Part shown: positions 1-8,098 of the stretch, piece after piece
How the letters are laid out: each line of letters begins with the position of its first letter
Position numbering within the stretch: the stretch's first letter is position 1
Origin: Candidatus Thorarchaeota archaeon
Lineage (GTDB): Archaea > Asgardarchaeota > Thorarchaeia > Thorarchaeales > Thorarchaeaceae
DNA length: 64,000 nucleotides
NCBI GenBank assembly: GCA_004524445.1
Contig: SDNP01000014.1
Span: forward strand, 1 to 64,000
Direction of reading: 5' to 3'
Notes under the pieces: model-generated
Database searches by the model: none
What the model saw: only the letters and a program-made list of their open reading frames with translations
What the model was told of the DNA's origin: nothing
Translations under genes and position numbers: made by a program

Positions 1-2
1 CA

Positions 3-296
3 ATAGGTAGACCGCCTGAAACAGGAAACGCGGCGTTTATTCATGAAATGAGAAAAGAAATAAACAGCATTTCTAGTCGATCTAGCAGGAGCTCTATTGT
101 TAGGCATTGGTGCACCTTTTCTTGTTGAACCTCTTTATCTGATTATATGCCATACAGTGAGAGAACTGGATAGAAACCATTCCTTGCAATCGGAGATAGA
201 GAAATGAAAATAGTCTTTGGGTTCTTTGGGTCCGCCTTTCTGGTTGGAGTTGGTTTAGTCATAATCCTCCTTAATACGACGATTATGAGAGAATGA
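3..296 (+). pseudogene. Broken or marginal small membrane-protein gene at the left edge
   Basis: One frame is open from the window edge to a TGA at 126-128. A second frame, open from about 65 to the TGA at 205-207, encodes a hydrophobic segment (ALLLGIGAPFLVEPLYLII) and a charged tail. Its TGA overlaps the ATG of a third 30-residue ORF (204-296, MKIVFGFFGSAFLVGVG...), a typical coupled ATGA junction. Removing one A in the ataaac stretch near 60-65 would join the first two frames into a plausible single-span protein starting MRKEITAFLVDLAG. This is either a frameshifted gene, a sequencing error, or two tiny coupled membrane ORFs. No family is recognised. Confidence 0.25.
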
Positions 297-468
297 TTTG
301 TCAACCCAAGGTAGTCCATTTGGACTCATTTCTATCTCATCTTGGTGTTGTTTTTGCTGAACATATGTCGAGTTGATATTCAGATTCCGAACTAGTTAAT
401 CATAAAAGATAATTGAGAAGAGAGGCTAGTTCTTCTCTTCTCTTTCTAATACCAACAGATTGTAAGAA

Positions 469-1023
469 CTACTCCGGTAGGAATTTGCGAACGAAGGGAG
501 AAGTTTCTCCTTTCCGCATGAAGTGTCCAGAGGGTCCTTCGCCAAGAAACTCTGAGAACCACGCTTCATGTTCGATCTCTTCATTAAGGATAGCCTGTGA
601 CAGGAGATAGGTTCTATGGTCCTTTCCTGCTGTCATGTTACATATCTCAGTGTATCCTCTGACTGCACATCTCTCAGCGCCTACCAAGACTTTGAGGATG
701 GCCTGAACATCTGTAGGATCGTCGGGTATTTTGGCAGGGGGACATGCTGAAATGTTATGGAAGTCAACCATGTCTTCTGGTAGTCCTCCGCCAAGCTCGT
801 AGATTCGTGGGACTAACGCTTCAAAGTGATTTCTGTCCTCAATGCGAGCCGCCTCTGCAATCTCTTTGATGCCCTCGCCTTCGAGGCCTATTAGGTTAGC
901 ACGAAGGATTGTGTAATAGTAATATGTTGTTAATTCCGCGGCTGCATTCTTGATTAGAAGATCGAGCAATTTGTCAACATCGACTCCAGCCTTCTCGACC
1001 ATCTCTCTTGCTACTCTTGCCAT
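469..1023 (-). CDS. DPSL-type ferritin-like protein (Dps-like / thioferritin family)
   Basis: Ferritin-like four-helix protein of about 184 residues. Helix motifs carry the expected carboxylate/histidine ligands: a Glu in the AELTTYYYY segment, EDRNHF, a Glu before RCAVRGYTE, and NEEIEHEAWF near the C-terminus. Cysteines in ISACPP, AERCA and EICN match the cysteine-bearing archaeal DPSL subgroup that lies between Dps and bacterioferritin. The family oxidises and stores iron with peroxide, protecting DNA; that role is inferred. The ATG at 1023 is preferred because a GGTGA site lies 8 bases upstream; the longer ORF begins at a GTG inside that site. It diverges from a Fur-family gene across a 91-base region containing an inverted repeat, so iron- or peroxide-dependent control is likely. 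Confidence 0.85.
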   Translation of the reverse strand: MARVAREMVEKAGVDVDKLLDLLIKNAAAELTTYYYYTILRANLIGLEGEGIKEIAEAARIEDRNHFEALVPRIYELGGGLPEDMVDFHNISACPPAKIPDDPTDVQAILKVLVGAERCAVRGYTEICNMTAGKDHRTYLLSQAILNEEIEHEAWFSEFLGEGPSGHFMRKGETSPFVRKFLPE

Positions 1024-1047
1024 AAATAATTTCACCTTTCTTCTATA

Positions 1048-1062
1048 TAGAAGTAACTTCTA
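1048..1062. promoter_or_regulatory. Perfect 7-1-7 inverted repeat, probable Fur/PerR operator
   Basis: TAGAAGT-A-ACTTCTA is an exact inverted repeat with one central base, the geometry of bacterial Fur and PerR boxes. It overlaps the palindrome TTCTATATAGAA (1041-1052). The outer half AAGTAAC (1051-1057) also pairs with GTTACTT (1070-1076). The AT-rich TTTAAAT at 1063-1069, between these, could be a TATA box for either divergent gene. A protein bound here would cover the start region of the DPSL gene and lie upstream of the Fur-type gene. Binding by that neighbour is inferred. Confidence 0.65.
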
Positions 1063-1114
1063 TTTAAATGTTACTTTAGATAAACTTATTATACATTATC
1101 CAGCAGGATTACCT

Positions 1115-1501
1115 GTGACCGGCCGTTTAAAGAACAATGGACTTCGAGTTACGCCACAACGCGTTGAATTGCTAAGCGTGCTAGAGCAACAGGGCAAATA
1201 TCACCCGTCCTTCTCTCAGGTATACGAGGCAGTGAAAGCCAACCTTCCAAGCGTAAGTCAGTCCACAATACTCAAGAATTTGGATACCTTCGAGGAGCTG
1301 GGGATAGTCCGAAGCTTCTCATATAGAGGGGAGACTAGGTATGAGCTGAATCCCTCTCCACATGTTAATCTTGCAAACGCAAACGGAAAAATAGTGGATG
1401 TCAAAGGAAAAAGGATTGAGAAGATTTTGGATGAATTGATTGAAGCCATAGAAGAAGAGGCAGGTATTGATGCCAAGAATCTGCTTGTCGTAATCGAGTA
1501 A
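1115..1501 (+). CDS. Fur/PerR-family metalloregulator lacking the usual structural-zinc cysteines
   Basis: N-terminal winged helix typical of Fur proteins: LRVTPQRVELLSVL, then HPSFSQVYEAVK and the recognition region VSQSTILKNLDTFEELGIV. A short dimerisation region follows. In most Fur/PerR proteins the segment after the central His has CxxC zinc ligands; here it reads HVNLANANGKIVDV, with both cysteines replaced, and no C-terminal CxxC exists. The start is taken as the GTG at 1115, giving 128 residues; the frame stays open upstream, but the ATG at 950 lies inside the divergent gene. It probably controls that DPSL gene and itself. Confidence 0.82.
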   Translation: MTGRLKNNGLRVTPQRVELLSVLEQQGKYHPSFSQVYEAVKANLPSVSQSTILKNLDTFEELGIVRSFSYRGETRYELNPSPHVNLANANGKIVDVKGKRIEKILDELIEAIEEEAGIDAKNLLVVIE

Positions 1502-1700
1502 ATGGACTATTTTTGTTAGCTCATAATACCATTAATACTGTCCTTCTGATTTTCTACAATCTTGCTTTTCAACAGCTTATCATGCAGCATCCTGCCCCAA
1601 AGACGAAGATCGATTGATTGGCGGGACATGCTACTCATTCTTATCATAGGACAATGCTTTTATCGTAATCATCGCGAGCCAGCATGATTAAAGGCGTTGT
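1502..1700. other. Intergenic stretch without a recognisable gene
   Basis: No convincing ORF is seen on either strand. The region precedes the eL31 cluster, where many archaea carry the small eL39 gene. A T-rich stretch near 1648-1660 (gcttttatcg) could contain a promoter element, but no clear BRE/TATA pair stands out. Confidence 0.4.
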
Positions 1701-1829
1701 ATGTGGAATGCCGTCTTCCTCCACGCTGTGATTTTAAAGACAAAGAGGATGGGGAGATGGATTTATAGGCAGCGCAAAAGGCGAAAGACCAAACTGAAGC
1801 CACACGATAGAAATGGTTTAGGTGTATAG
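1701..1829 (+). CDS. Short basic ORF upstream of eL31, possible diverged eL39
   Basis: A 42-residue ORF whose C-terminal half is strongly basic (RQRKRRKTKLKP). Archaeal eL39 proteins are about 50 residues, end in a basic RR-x-W-RR-x-KLK-like tail, and commonly lie just upstream of eL31. The position and the KLK ending fit, but the conserved QNRR-VP-W core is missing; only KTKRMGRW resembles it. The ORF runs into the first bases of eL31 in another frame. It may be a very diverged or decayed eL39, or chance. No convincing ribosome binding site was identified. Confidence 0.22.
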   Translation: MWNAVFLHAVILKTKRMGRWIYRQRKRRKTKLKPHDRNGLGV

Positions 1830-1833
1830 AAAA

Positions 1834-2310
1834 ATGTCCCCCGATGAGGAACAAGCAGAAGAAGAGGTTTCCGAGGAGGAACCCCAGTTAGAAGAACTCG
1901 AGGAGCTTGAAGAAGAACCTGAGCTCGAGGTAGTAGAGGAGCCTGGACTCGAGGATATCGATGAGTTGGGAGACCTTGAAGATTTCGTTGAAGAAGAGGA
2001 GGAGGACCTTGAGGAAGAGGAACTCGTCGAAGAGGCCCTTCCTGAGGAAGAAATCATCGACGAGCGCATCTATACAGTACCATTAAGGAAGGTCTATTGG
2101 ACAGGAAATAGACTTCGCAGAGCCAAACGAGCAATGAGAGAGCTCCAGAAGTTCGTGGACAGACATATGAAACCTGAATTTCTAGTCATTCAACCAGAGG
2201 TCAACGAAAAAATCTGGTCTCGAGGCATGCAGAAACCACCTCGAAGAATCAGGATACGAGCAACAAAGAATGACGAAGACCTCGTGCGCGTATACCTGGC
2301 GGAGGGCTAG
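1834..2310 (+). CDS. rpl31e: Ribosomal protein eL31 with long acidic N-terminal extension
   Basis: The last ~85 residues are a normal eL31 domain (IYTVPLRKVYWTGNRLRRAKRAM..., then RIRIRATKNDEDLVRVYL), a large-subunit protein near the tunnel exit. Ahead of it lie about 70 residues made almost entirely of Glu, Asp, Leu and Pro, absent from typical eL31 (about 85-95 residues in archaea). The ATG at 1834 follows a GGTG site by 9 bases; the ORF track extends to a GTG inside that site. It is the first secure gene of the eL31-aIF6-eL20-pfdA-ftsY cluster, with 6 bases to aIF6. The extension could be disordered and exposed on the ribosome. Confidence 0.93.
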   Translation: MSPDEEQAEEEVSEEEPQLEELEELEEEPELEVVEEPGLEDIDELGDLEDFVEEEEEDLEEEELVEEALPEEEIIDERIYTVPLRKVYWTGNRLRRAKRAMRELQKFVDRHMKPEFLVIQPEVNEKIWSRGMQKPPRRIRIRATKNDEDLVRVYLAEG

Positions 2311-2316
2311 TCAACC

Positions 2317-2982
2317 ATGATCGCCCGTACGAACTTTGAGGGCGATTCCAATGTCGGAGCCTACGGAGTTGCGACAGACCGTTTCGTGTTTGTCAGCCCA
2401 AACGTGTCAGAGAAGGACCTCAATATAATCGAGAGAGCATTCAATCTTCCGTTTATTCAATCAACCGTAGCGACTTTGGACGCGGTGGGACTTGTAGCAG
2501 TAGCAAATTCAAATGGCATTCTCCTGCCCTATACAACAAGAGATGGAGAGCTTGAAACTCTCAAGAACATGTCTGAGGCGCCAATAGATTGGATAGACAG
2601 CAACATGACGGCACTTGGAAATATCGTATTGGCAAATGACCATGGAGCAATGTGCCATCCTGACTTTGATAAGAGCGCAAGGCAAAAGATGGAAGATATC
2701 CTGGATGTGGAAGTAATCCCGGGAACAATAGCAAGACTACCTATTGTTGGTTCTAACGCCATCGTCACCAATAAGGGTGCGGTTGTCCACCCCTTAGCGA
2801 CAACAGAAGAAATGGATGAACTATCAGAGCTGTTAAAAGTACATGTGGAAGTTGGAACTGTCAACAGAGGAAGCCCATATACACACCTTGGCGCGATTGC
2901 CAATTCAGATGGCATGATTACGGGGTCACAGACAACCGGTGTAGAAATGGCTCATATCTCACAGGTTCTAGGATTGGTATAA
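2317..2982 (+). CDS. eif6: Translation initiation factor aIF6
   Basis: A 221-residue protein of normal length for aIF6, the pentein-fold factor that binds the large subunit and prevents premature joining to the small subunit. It shows the repeated pentein pattern: NFEGDSNVGAYGVATD at the start, VGLVAVANSNGILLP, LGNIVLANDHGAMCHPDF, and VGTVNRGSPYTHLGAIANS near the end. A GGAGGG site formed by the end of eL31 precedes the ATG, so the two genes are probably coupled. Confidence 0.97.
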   Translation: MIARTNFEGDSNVGAYGVATDRFVFVSPNVSEKDLNIIERAFNLPFIQSTVATLDAVGLVAVANSNGILLPYTTRDGELETLKNMSEAPIDWIDSNMTALGNIVLANDHGAMCHPDFDKSARQKMEDILDVEVIPGTIARLPIVGSNAIVTNKGAVVHPLATTEEMDELSELLKVHVEVGTVNRGSPYTHLGAIANSDGMITGSQTTGVEMAHISQVLGLV

Positions 2983-2998
2983 TATAATTGAGTGGTTT

Positions 2999-3247
2999 AT
3001 GATGAGTGACAAAATCTGGAGAGCAACTGGCGAATTTAGGAAGAAAAGACGAACCTTCAGTTTCGATGTAGAGCTGATAGCTGATAAAGAGAAACATGTT
3101 CGAGAGAAGATTTACTCGGAAATCGGCAGCAGACACAAGGTCAAGAGAAGGGATCTAACTTTTCATAAGATTGTTGAGTTAAAGCCTGAAGAGGTTACAG
3201 ATTTAGACCTCAGGAAAATACTTGGCCTGGAGAGCGAGTTTGAATGA
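2999..3247 (+). CDS. rplX: Ribosomal protein eL20 (LX / L18a)
   Basis: An 82-residue archaeal LX protein, the short homologue of eukaryotic eL20. Recognised from IWRATGEFRKKRRTFSFDVE at the start and the basic GSRHKVKRRDLTFHKIVEL segment. A second in-frame ATG follows immediately (3002) and may be the real start. The stop TGA overlaps the pfdA ATG by four bases, indicating translational coupling. Confidence 0.93.
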   Translation: MMSDKIWRATGEFRKKRRTFSFDVELIADKEKHVREKIYSEIGSRHKVKRRDLTFHKIVELKPEEVTDLDLRKILGLESEFE

Positions 3248-3699
3248 CTCAAGATCCCAATGCACTGTTACAGAGACTGTATGCTGAACAACAGATGCTG
3301 GAATCGAATATTCAAGTCATGCAAGAGAGCATCCAGTTGGTTCAATCCTCCCTCAACTCATATAGGACTGGTCTAGAGGTCCTCAATGAGATCGAGAAGA
3401 GAAAAGAAGACGAAGTCATGCTGATTAATATCGGTGGAGCCGTTTTTGTTGAAGCAAAACTAGTGAATATTGACAAAGTCACTAGGGGCATTGGAAGCGG
3501 TGTTAGGATTGAACAATCACTAAGTGAAGCACAAGAACACATCAGCGATAGAGTTGAAATTTTGGAAAATCGTCTGTCCGAGCTTCGTGATGATTACGAG
3601 GATACCTTGACCCGTGCTCAAGCAATAAATAATCAAATGCAACAACTTGCAGCACAGGCTCAAATGCAGCAGCAACAGCCCCAACAACAGGAGGAGTAA
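3244..3699 (+). CDS. pfdA: Prefoldin subunit alpha
   Basis: A 151-residue prefoldin alpha, a jellyfish-shaped chaperone subunit that hands unfolded proteins to the thermosome. The pattern is two long coiled coils flanking a short beta hairpin: helix to about residue 58, hairpin with VMLINIGGAVFVEAKL and DKVTRGIGSGVRIEQS, second helix from about 85. The C-terminus is a Gln-rich tail. It overlaps eL20 by four bases, and its 3' end supplies the ribosome binding site of ftsY. Confidence 0.95.
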   Translation: MTQDPNALLQRLYAEQQMLESNIQVMQESIQLVQSSLNSYRTGLEVLNEIEKRKEDEVMLINIGGAVFVEAKLVNIDKVTRGIGSGVRIEQSLSEAQEHISDRVEILENRLSELRDDYEDTLTRAQAINNQMQQLAAQAQMQQQQPQQQEE

Positions 3700-3703
3700 C
3701 TGC

Positions 3704-4615
3704 TTGTTCGAGAAGCTCCGTGGAGCCCTGGACACAGCTATTACCAAGGCTACCACCAAGGAGCTGAATGAGCAAAACCTTTCAGATGCGGTTTGGGAAT
3801 TGCAGCTTGTTCTCATCCAGAACGACGTTGCCGTGGAGGTAGCAGAGCATATCTGCGAACTCACCAAGGAAAAGCTGCTGGGTACACGTACAGGTAGGCT
3901 TCAGAATGCAAAAGAGCTTTTTGAGGAAGCACTTTATGAATCGATTTTGGAAGTGCTCACTCCAGAGGAGCAATTAGACCCAATCGAGTACGTTAAGGAA
4001 AATGCTGCAAAGGGAAACTCAACATCAGTTCTATTTGTAGGAGTGAACGGCACGGGAAAAACGACCACCCTGGCAAAAATGGCGTACCTATTCAAGAAAG
4101 AGGGGTACAGTGTTGTGGCTGCAGCGGGGGACACCTTTAGAGCTGGTAGTATTGAACAATTACAGAAACACGCCCAAAACATCGGAATTCGAGTAATTAG
4201 ACAGGACTATGGTTCGGATGCTGCGGCTGTGGCATATGATGCCGTCGCACATGCAAAATCGAAGAAAATTGATGTGGTCCTGATTGACACTGCGGGAAGA
4301 ATGCAAAGCAACAAGAATCTAATCAATGAGATGAAAAAGATAGCACGAGTTGCTGAACCGGATATGACACTCTTTGTAGGTGATGCACTAGCTGGCAACG
4401 ATGCCCTTTCTCAAGCGAGGGAGTTTCATGATGCCATCGGGATAGATGGTGCCATTCTGACAAAGGTGGACGCGGATCCTTCTGGAGGAGCAGCATTATC
4501 GATTTCGCATATCACAGGACGACCTATTGTGTATGTAGGGGTCGGGCAATCATATGAGGACTTGCGAAAATTTGACCCCAAGTGGTTCACTGAGCGGCTA
4601 ATCGAGGGAAGATGA
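3704..4615 (+). CDS. ftsY: Signal recognition particle receptor FtsY
   Basis: SRP GTPase receptor that docks ribosome-SRP complexes at the membrane. The TTG at 3704 (MFEKLRGALD...) is chosen because AGGAGGAG lies 8 bases upstream at the end of pfdA; the longer ORF begins inside pfdA. This gives 303 residues: an N domain to about residue 95, then the G domain with GVNGTGKTTTLAKMAY (P-loop), DTFRAGSIEQLQ, DTAGRMQSNKNL, TKVDADPSGGAALS and the closing YVGVGQSYEDLRKFD. There is little or no acidic A domain, as in many archaeal FtsY. Confidence 0.96.
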   Translation: MFEKLRGALDTAITKATTKELNEQNLSDAVWELQLVLIQNDVAVEVAEHICELTKEKLLGTRTGRLQNAKELFEEALYESILEVLTPEEQLDPIEYVKENAAKGNSTSVLFVGVNGTGKTTTLAKMAYLFKKEGYSVVAAAGDTFRAGSIEQLQKHAQNIGIRVIRQDYGSDAAAVAYDAVAHAKSKKIDVVLIDTAGRMQSNKNLINEMKKIARVAEPDMTLFVGDALAGNDALSQAREFHDAIGIDGAILTKVDADPSGGAALSISHITGRPIVYVGVGQSYEDLRKFDPKWFTERLIEGR

Positions 4616-4680
4616 CCCAACGTCAGTCTTATTACGACAAGGTTTCTGATTTAGAATACATCAGGTTAGAGGTGAACTGA

Positions 4681-5604
4681 TTGACTCTAAAGGGTAGAAA
4701 TTTTATAGACCTGTCAGAATTTGATAGATTAGAATTGCGAAAAATCTTGGACACAGCTCATGACTTGAAAAGAAAGCAGAAGATGGGAGAGCCTCATTCA
4801 CTCTTGAAGGGCAAGTCACTCGCCATGATTTTTATGAAGTCCTCCACTCGAACAAGAGTGTCATTTGAGGTAGGAATGACACAGCTGGGAGGACATGCAC
4901 TATACCTATCGCCAAGCGGGACACAACTTGGTAGAGGCGAAACAATCGGTGACACAGCCCAAGTACTCAGTCGTTACTGTGACGCAATCATGGCCCGAGT
5001 GTACGCTCATAGTGAAGTGGCAGATCTCGCCAAGTATGCAGATGTGCCCGTAGTAAATGGTCTATCGGACTTCCTGCATCCATGTCAAATCATGGCGGAC
5101 ATGTTGACTATCGAGGAACATAAGGGCATCCTTGAGGGGACAAAAATAGCCTATGTTGGAGATTCAAACAACGTGAGCAATTCGATAATGCAGGGTTGCA
5201 CTATAATGGGAATGGATGTCACAATCGGTTCGCCAGAGGGCTATACGCCAGATTCTAAGATAATGAAGAGAGCGGATATTCTCAGCAAGAAGTTCGATAC
5301 TACACTCGAAGTGGTTAATGACCCCAAGCAGGCTGTCAAGGACGCAGATATTATCTACACAGACACCTTCTTCAGTATGGGGCAGGAAGAGTCCAAAGAA
5401 AAAGAGAAGGCATTGATGCCCTTCCAAGTGAATAGGGATTTAGTTAAAGCAGCAAAGAAGGATGTCAGTGTCATGCACTGTCTTCCTGCACATAGAGATG
5501 AGGAACTGACTTCGGAAGTGATGGATGGTCCTCATTCTATTGTCTTTGACCAAGCAGAGAATAGATTGCATGCACAGAAGGCGATTCTTGCCTTACTTAT
5601 CTAG
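4681..5604 (+). CDS. argF: Ornithine carbamoyltransferase
   Basis: Makes citrulline from ornithine and carbamoyl phosphate in arginine biosynthesis. The carbamoyl-phosphate loop SSTRTRVSFE, DFLHPCQIMAD and the ornithine-binding HCLPAHR are all present, separating it from aspartate carbamoyltransferase. Length (307 residues) is normal. The TTG start has a GAGGTGA site just upstream. The pfkB-family gene follows within 10 bases, suggesting cotranscription. Confidence 0.97.
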   Translation: MTLKGRNFIDLSEFDRLELRKILDTAHDLKRKQKMGEPHSLLKGKSLAMIFMKSSTRTRVSFEVGMTQLGGHALYLSPSGTQLGRGETIGDTAQVLSRYCDAIMARVYAHSEVADLAKYADVPVVNGLSDFLHPCQIMADMLTIEEHKGILEGTKIAYVGDSNNVSNSIMQGCTIMGMDVTIGSPEGYTPDSKIMKRADILSKKFDTTLEVVNDPKQAVKDADIIYTDTFFSMGQEESKEKEKALMPFQVNRDLVKAAKKDVSVMHCLPAHRDEELTSEVMDGPHSIVFDQAENRLHAQKAILALLI

Positions 5605-5613
5605 GTGGTCGTA

Positions 5614-6582
5614 TTGTCAATTGAGGTCGCCGCCATAGGAAGAATCAATGTGGATTTATCCTTGAATGTTGAATCGCTGCCTGCACCAGGCGATCACATT
5701 TTCAGCACACATTCTTCCGTTTCATTTGGTGGTTCAGCAGCCAACTTCTCAAGGCAACTTGCCAAACTCGGCGTTGAAGTGGCACTCTATGCATATGTTG
5801 GTGACGATATGTTTGGGAAAGCAGCTGCGAAGAGCCTCTCTGATAGTGGGGTAGATACTGAGGGTGTATTGATTCTCGAAAACCAGCCAACAGGTTTATT
5901 CTGCAATATCAAAGGACAAAATGGCCAGCAAATCATCATAGCCAATCAGGGGGCAAATCGCTTATTGGAGAAGCATGTTTTGGATGAAGACTATCTTACA
6001 CAGGCAAAGACAGTACATGTAGCCGGGGGGTTTCCTATGATAGCCAAGAGAGCTACAGAGTTGGCGACAACAGAGGGGATGATATTCTCTTTTGACCCGG
6101 GTAGAGCTGCATCAGATATAGATTTCTCAACCATCCTCCGGAGTACTGACTTGCTCTTCTTGAATCGCAGAGAATTAAAACAATATTTTGGTATCAAGCC
6201 ATCAGAGAGAGAGCTACGAAAAATTGCGAAAACCTTTCCCGGTATTGTTGTAGTTAAGATGGGAGAGGAGGGTGCAATTGCGACTGATGGTTTTCAATAC
6301 TGTACTTCACGTATCTTCGAGGTCACTGTTGCAGACACCCTAGGTGCTGGAGATGCTTTTGCTGCAGGCTTCGTGACGGCGTGGACGCGTTCTGAGGATA
6401 TAGAACAGGCACTCCACTTTGCGAACGCAGTAGCTGCACAGGCAATCGCAGAGGACGGAGCGCAGAATGGGCAACCGACTCTGGATGAAACAGCTCAATT
6501 TTTGCGAGACTATGGGATATACATTGATGATATCCTTCGCACCTTCAAGGGAAAAGGACGAAGACGTCGTTCACGTAAGTAA
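5614..6582 (+). CDS. PfkB-family carbohydrate or nucleoside kinase
   Basis: Ribokinase-fold kinase with both family signatures: the N-terminal GG motif (VSFGGSAANFSRQLAKLG) and the C-terminal catalytic DTLGAGDAFAAGF, whose Asp is the base. The substrate cannot be read from sequence; ribokinase, nucleoside kinase and sugar-acid kinase are all possible. The start is uncertain: TTG at 5614 follows AGGTGG by 5-6 bases, while a GTG at 5605 directly abuts the argF stop. A basic KGKGRRRRSRK tail ends the protein, about 322 residues in all. Confidence 0.88.
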   Translation: MSIEVAAIGRINVDLSLNVESLPAPGDHIFSTHSSVSFGGSAANFSRQLAKLGVEVALYAYVGDDMFGKAAAKSLSDSGVDTEGVLILENQPTGLFCNIKGQNGQQIIIANQGANRLLEKHVLDEDYLTQAKTVHVAGGFPMIAKRATELATTEGMIFSFDPGRAASDIDFSTILRSTDLLFLNRRELKQYFGIKPSERELRKIAKTFPGIVVVKMGEEGAIATDGFQYCTSRIFEVTVADTLGAGDAFAAGFVTAWTRSEDIEQALHFANAVAAQAIAEDGAQNGQPTLDETAQFLRDYGIYIDDILRTFKGKGRRRRSRK

Positions 6583-6648
6583 TACCTAGGTAGTATTGCA
6601 GTTTTTGTTAGTATAATACACTGCAGGGTTGACAAGTGTACAGAGAAG

Positions 6649-7791
6649 GTGCCAATAATACATCCGCTTCTTGAAGAGGTCTTGAATGGACCCTCTACCG
6701 CACGGGATTCCCGCTCAGGCCAAACCAATACTCGCGTAAATAACGGAGAAACAACCGATGAGGAACTAGCAGAGCTGCTTGAAACTGTCAGTGCCAGAAT
6801 TCTGGTGGCTGGAGTAGGAGGAGCAGGAAACAATGCGATTACACGCCTTATGGAGGTAGGCGTTCAGGGAGCCGAAACATTGGCAGTCAATACTGATGCC
6901 CAAGACCTGTATTTCTGCAATTCACATCATAAACTCCTTCTTGGGAAAGAGTGTTGTGGAGGGCTTGGGGCGGGAAACAATCCTGACTTAGGTGAAACCG
7001 CGGCATTGGAAACCTATGATGTGATCAAGGATGTGATACGTGGAGATTTGGTATTTGTCGCTGCAGGCATGGGAGGAGGAACAGGTACCGGTGCGGCTCC
7101 GCATATCGCCAAGGCAGCTAAGGAAAACGGTGCCCTTACAGTTGCGATAGTATGCCTTCCCTTTGAAGTGGAAGGGATTACACGGAGAAAAAATGCACGA
7201 CGAGGATTAAATGCATTAATGGAACATGTGGATACGCTGATTGCGATACCAAACGAAAAACTGCTGGAAATTGCGCCCGATTTATCATTACCCGAAGCAT
7301 TCATGGTGGCTGACGAAGTCCTAGTCCGCGCAGTAAAGGGCATAGCAGAGTTAATTTCAAAACCAGGATTAGTTAATCTGGACTTTGCTGACGTACGGAC
7401 CACAATGAAGAATGGTGGAGTTTCAATCATTGCTCTGGGAGAAGGGCAAGGGGAAGAAAGAGCAGAAGAGGCAGTCTATAATGCACTCAAGAATCCACTT
7501 ATTGATGTTTCAATTGAGAATGCCCGGAACATACTGGTGAATGTAAGTGGAAGTGCTGATCTTCAGCTCATGGAAGCCAAGCGTGTTGTGGAACTGGTTA
7601 CTGAACAAGTGAATCCTGATGCAGAGGTCATCTATGGCGCACTCATTGTGCCCGAGTTGGAAGATAAGCTTCGTGTAACGATTATTGCCTCCGGAGTTAG
7701 TTCTCCTTATGTCTTCGATGCGGGTTCTGAGCCAGTTACACCCCTTGCGGAAGATTTGAAATCTGACCTTGGAATACAAAAACTCGAATAA
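6649..7791 (+). CDS. ftsZ: Cell division GTPase FtsZ
   Basis: Tubulin-like GTPase of the division ring. After about 45 variable residues come ARILVAGVGGAGNNAITRL, the tubulin signature GMGGGTGTGAAP, and the T7-loop region LVNLDFADVRTTM that completes the active site of the next subunit. The C-terminal domain ends near residue 365 with a short tail. The start is a GTG; no better start lies upstream though the frame is open. It precedes secE and spt5, an order common in archaea. Confidence 0.96.
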   Translation: MPIIHPLLEEVLNGPSTARDSRSGQTNTRVNNGETTDEELAELLETVSARILVAGVGGAGNNAITRLMEVGVQGAETLAVNTDAQDLYFCNSHHKLLLGKECCGGLGAGNNPDLGETAALETYDVIKDVIRGDLVFVAAGMGGGTGTGAAPHIAKAAKENGALTVAIVCLPFEVEGITRRKNARRGLNALMEHVDTLIAIPNEKLLEIAPDLSLPEAFMVADEVLVRAVKGIAELISKPGLVNLDFADVRTTMKNGGVSIIALGEGQGEERAEEAVYNALKNPLIDVSIENARNILVNVSGSADLQLMEAKRVVELVTEQVNPDAEVIYGALIVPELEDKLRVTIIASGVSSPYVFDAGSEPVTPLAEDLKSDLGIQKLE

Positions 7792-7889
7792 AAATGAACG
7801 GTGCTCAGCAAGGGTTAAAAGCGTACCTTCTTTGATTCCATCTGGTTCCAGTGACTGTGTATGCAGTCCTATAAAGGAAGTGGAACAAT

Positions 7890-8066
7890 ATGGGTGTCGG
7901 TGATTTCATCAACGAGAGCAGAAGAATCTTGAAGCTGTCTACAAAGCCATCGAGAGAAGAGATATGGCTTAGTACAAAAGTCAGCCTGTTAGCAATGGTA
8001 CTTGTTGGGATGCTCAGTTTCATTATTCAAGTCTTGATGACACTGCTTACGGCAAACTGGGGCTAA
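7890..8066 (+). CDS. secE: Preprotein translocase subunit SecE / Sec61-gamma
   Basis: A 58-residue protein absent from the ORF track because of its length. It has an amphipathic N-terminal helix (FINESRRILKLSTKPSREEIW) and a single membrane span (VSLLAMVLVGMLSFIIQVLM), the archaeal SecE/Sec61-gamma layout. It clamps SecY in the translocon. Its place between ftsZ and spt5 is the expected archaeal context, and a GGAAGTGGAACA stretch precedes the ATG. Confidence 0.93.
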   Translation: MGVGDFINESRRILKLSTKPSREEIWLSTKVSLLAMVLVGMLSFIIQVLMTLLTANWG

Positions 8067-8098
8067 CACCGGGTTCTTAGACCTTAGGGGTGTATCTT

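Noticed and set aside
1818-2069. Serine-rich minus-strand ORF
   Set aside because: It is the complement of the Glu-rich eL31 extension (GAG/GAA runs read as CTC/TTC) and has no gene features.
3542-3867. Minus-strand ORFs across pfdA and ftsY
   Set aside because: Antisense shadows of two well-supported genes.
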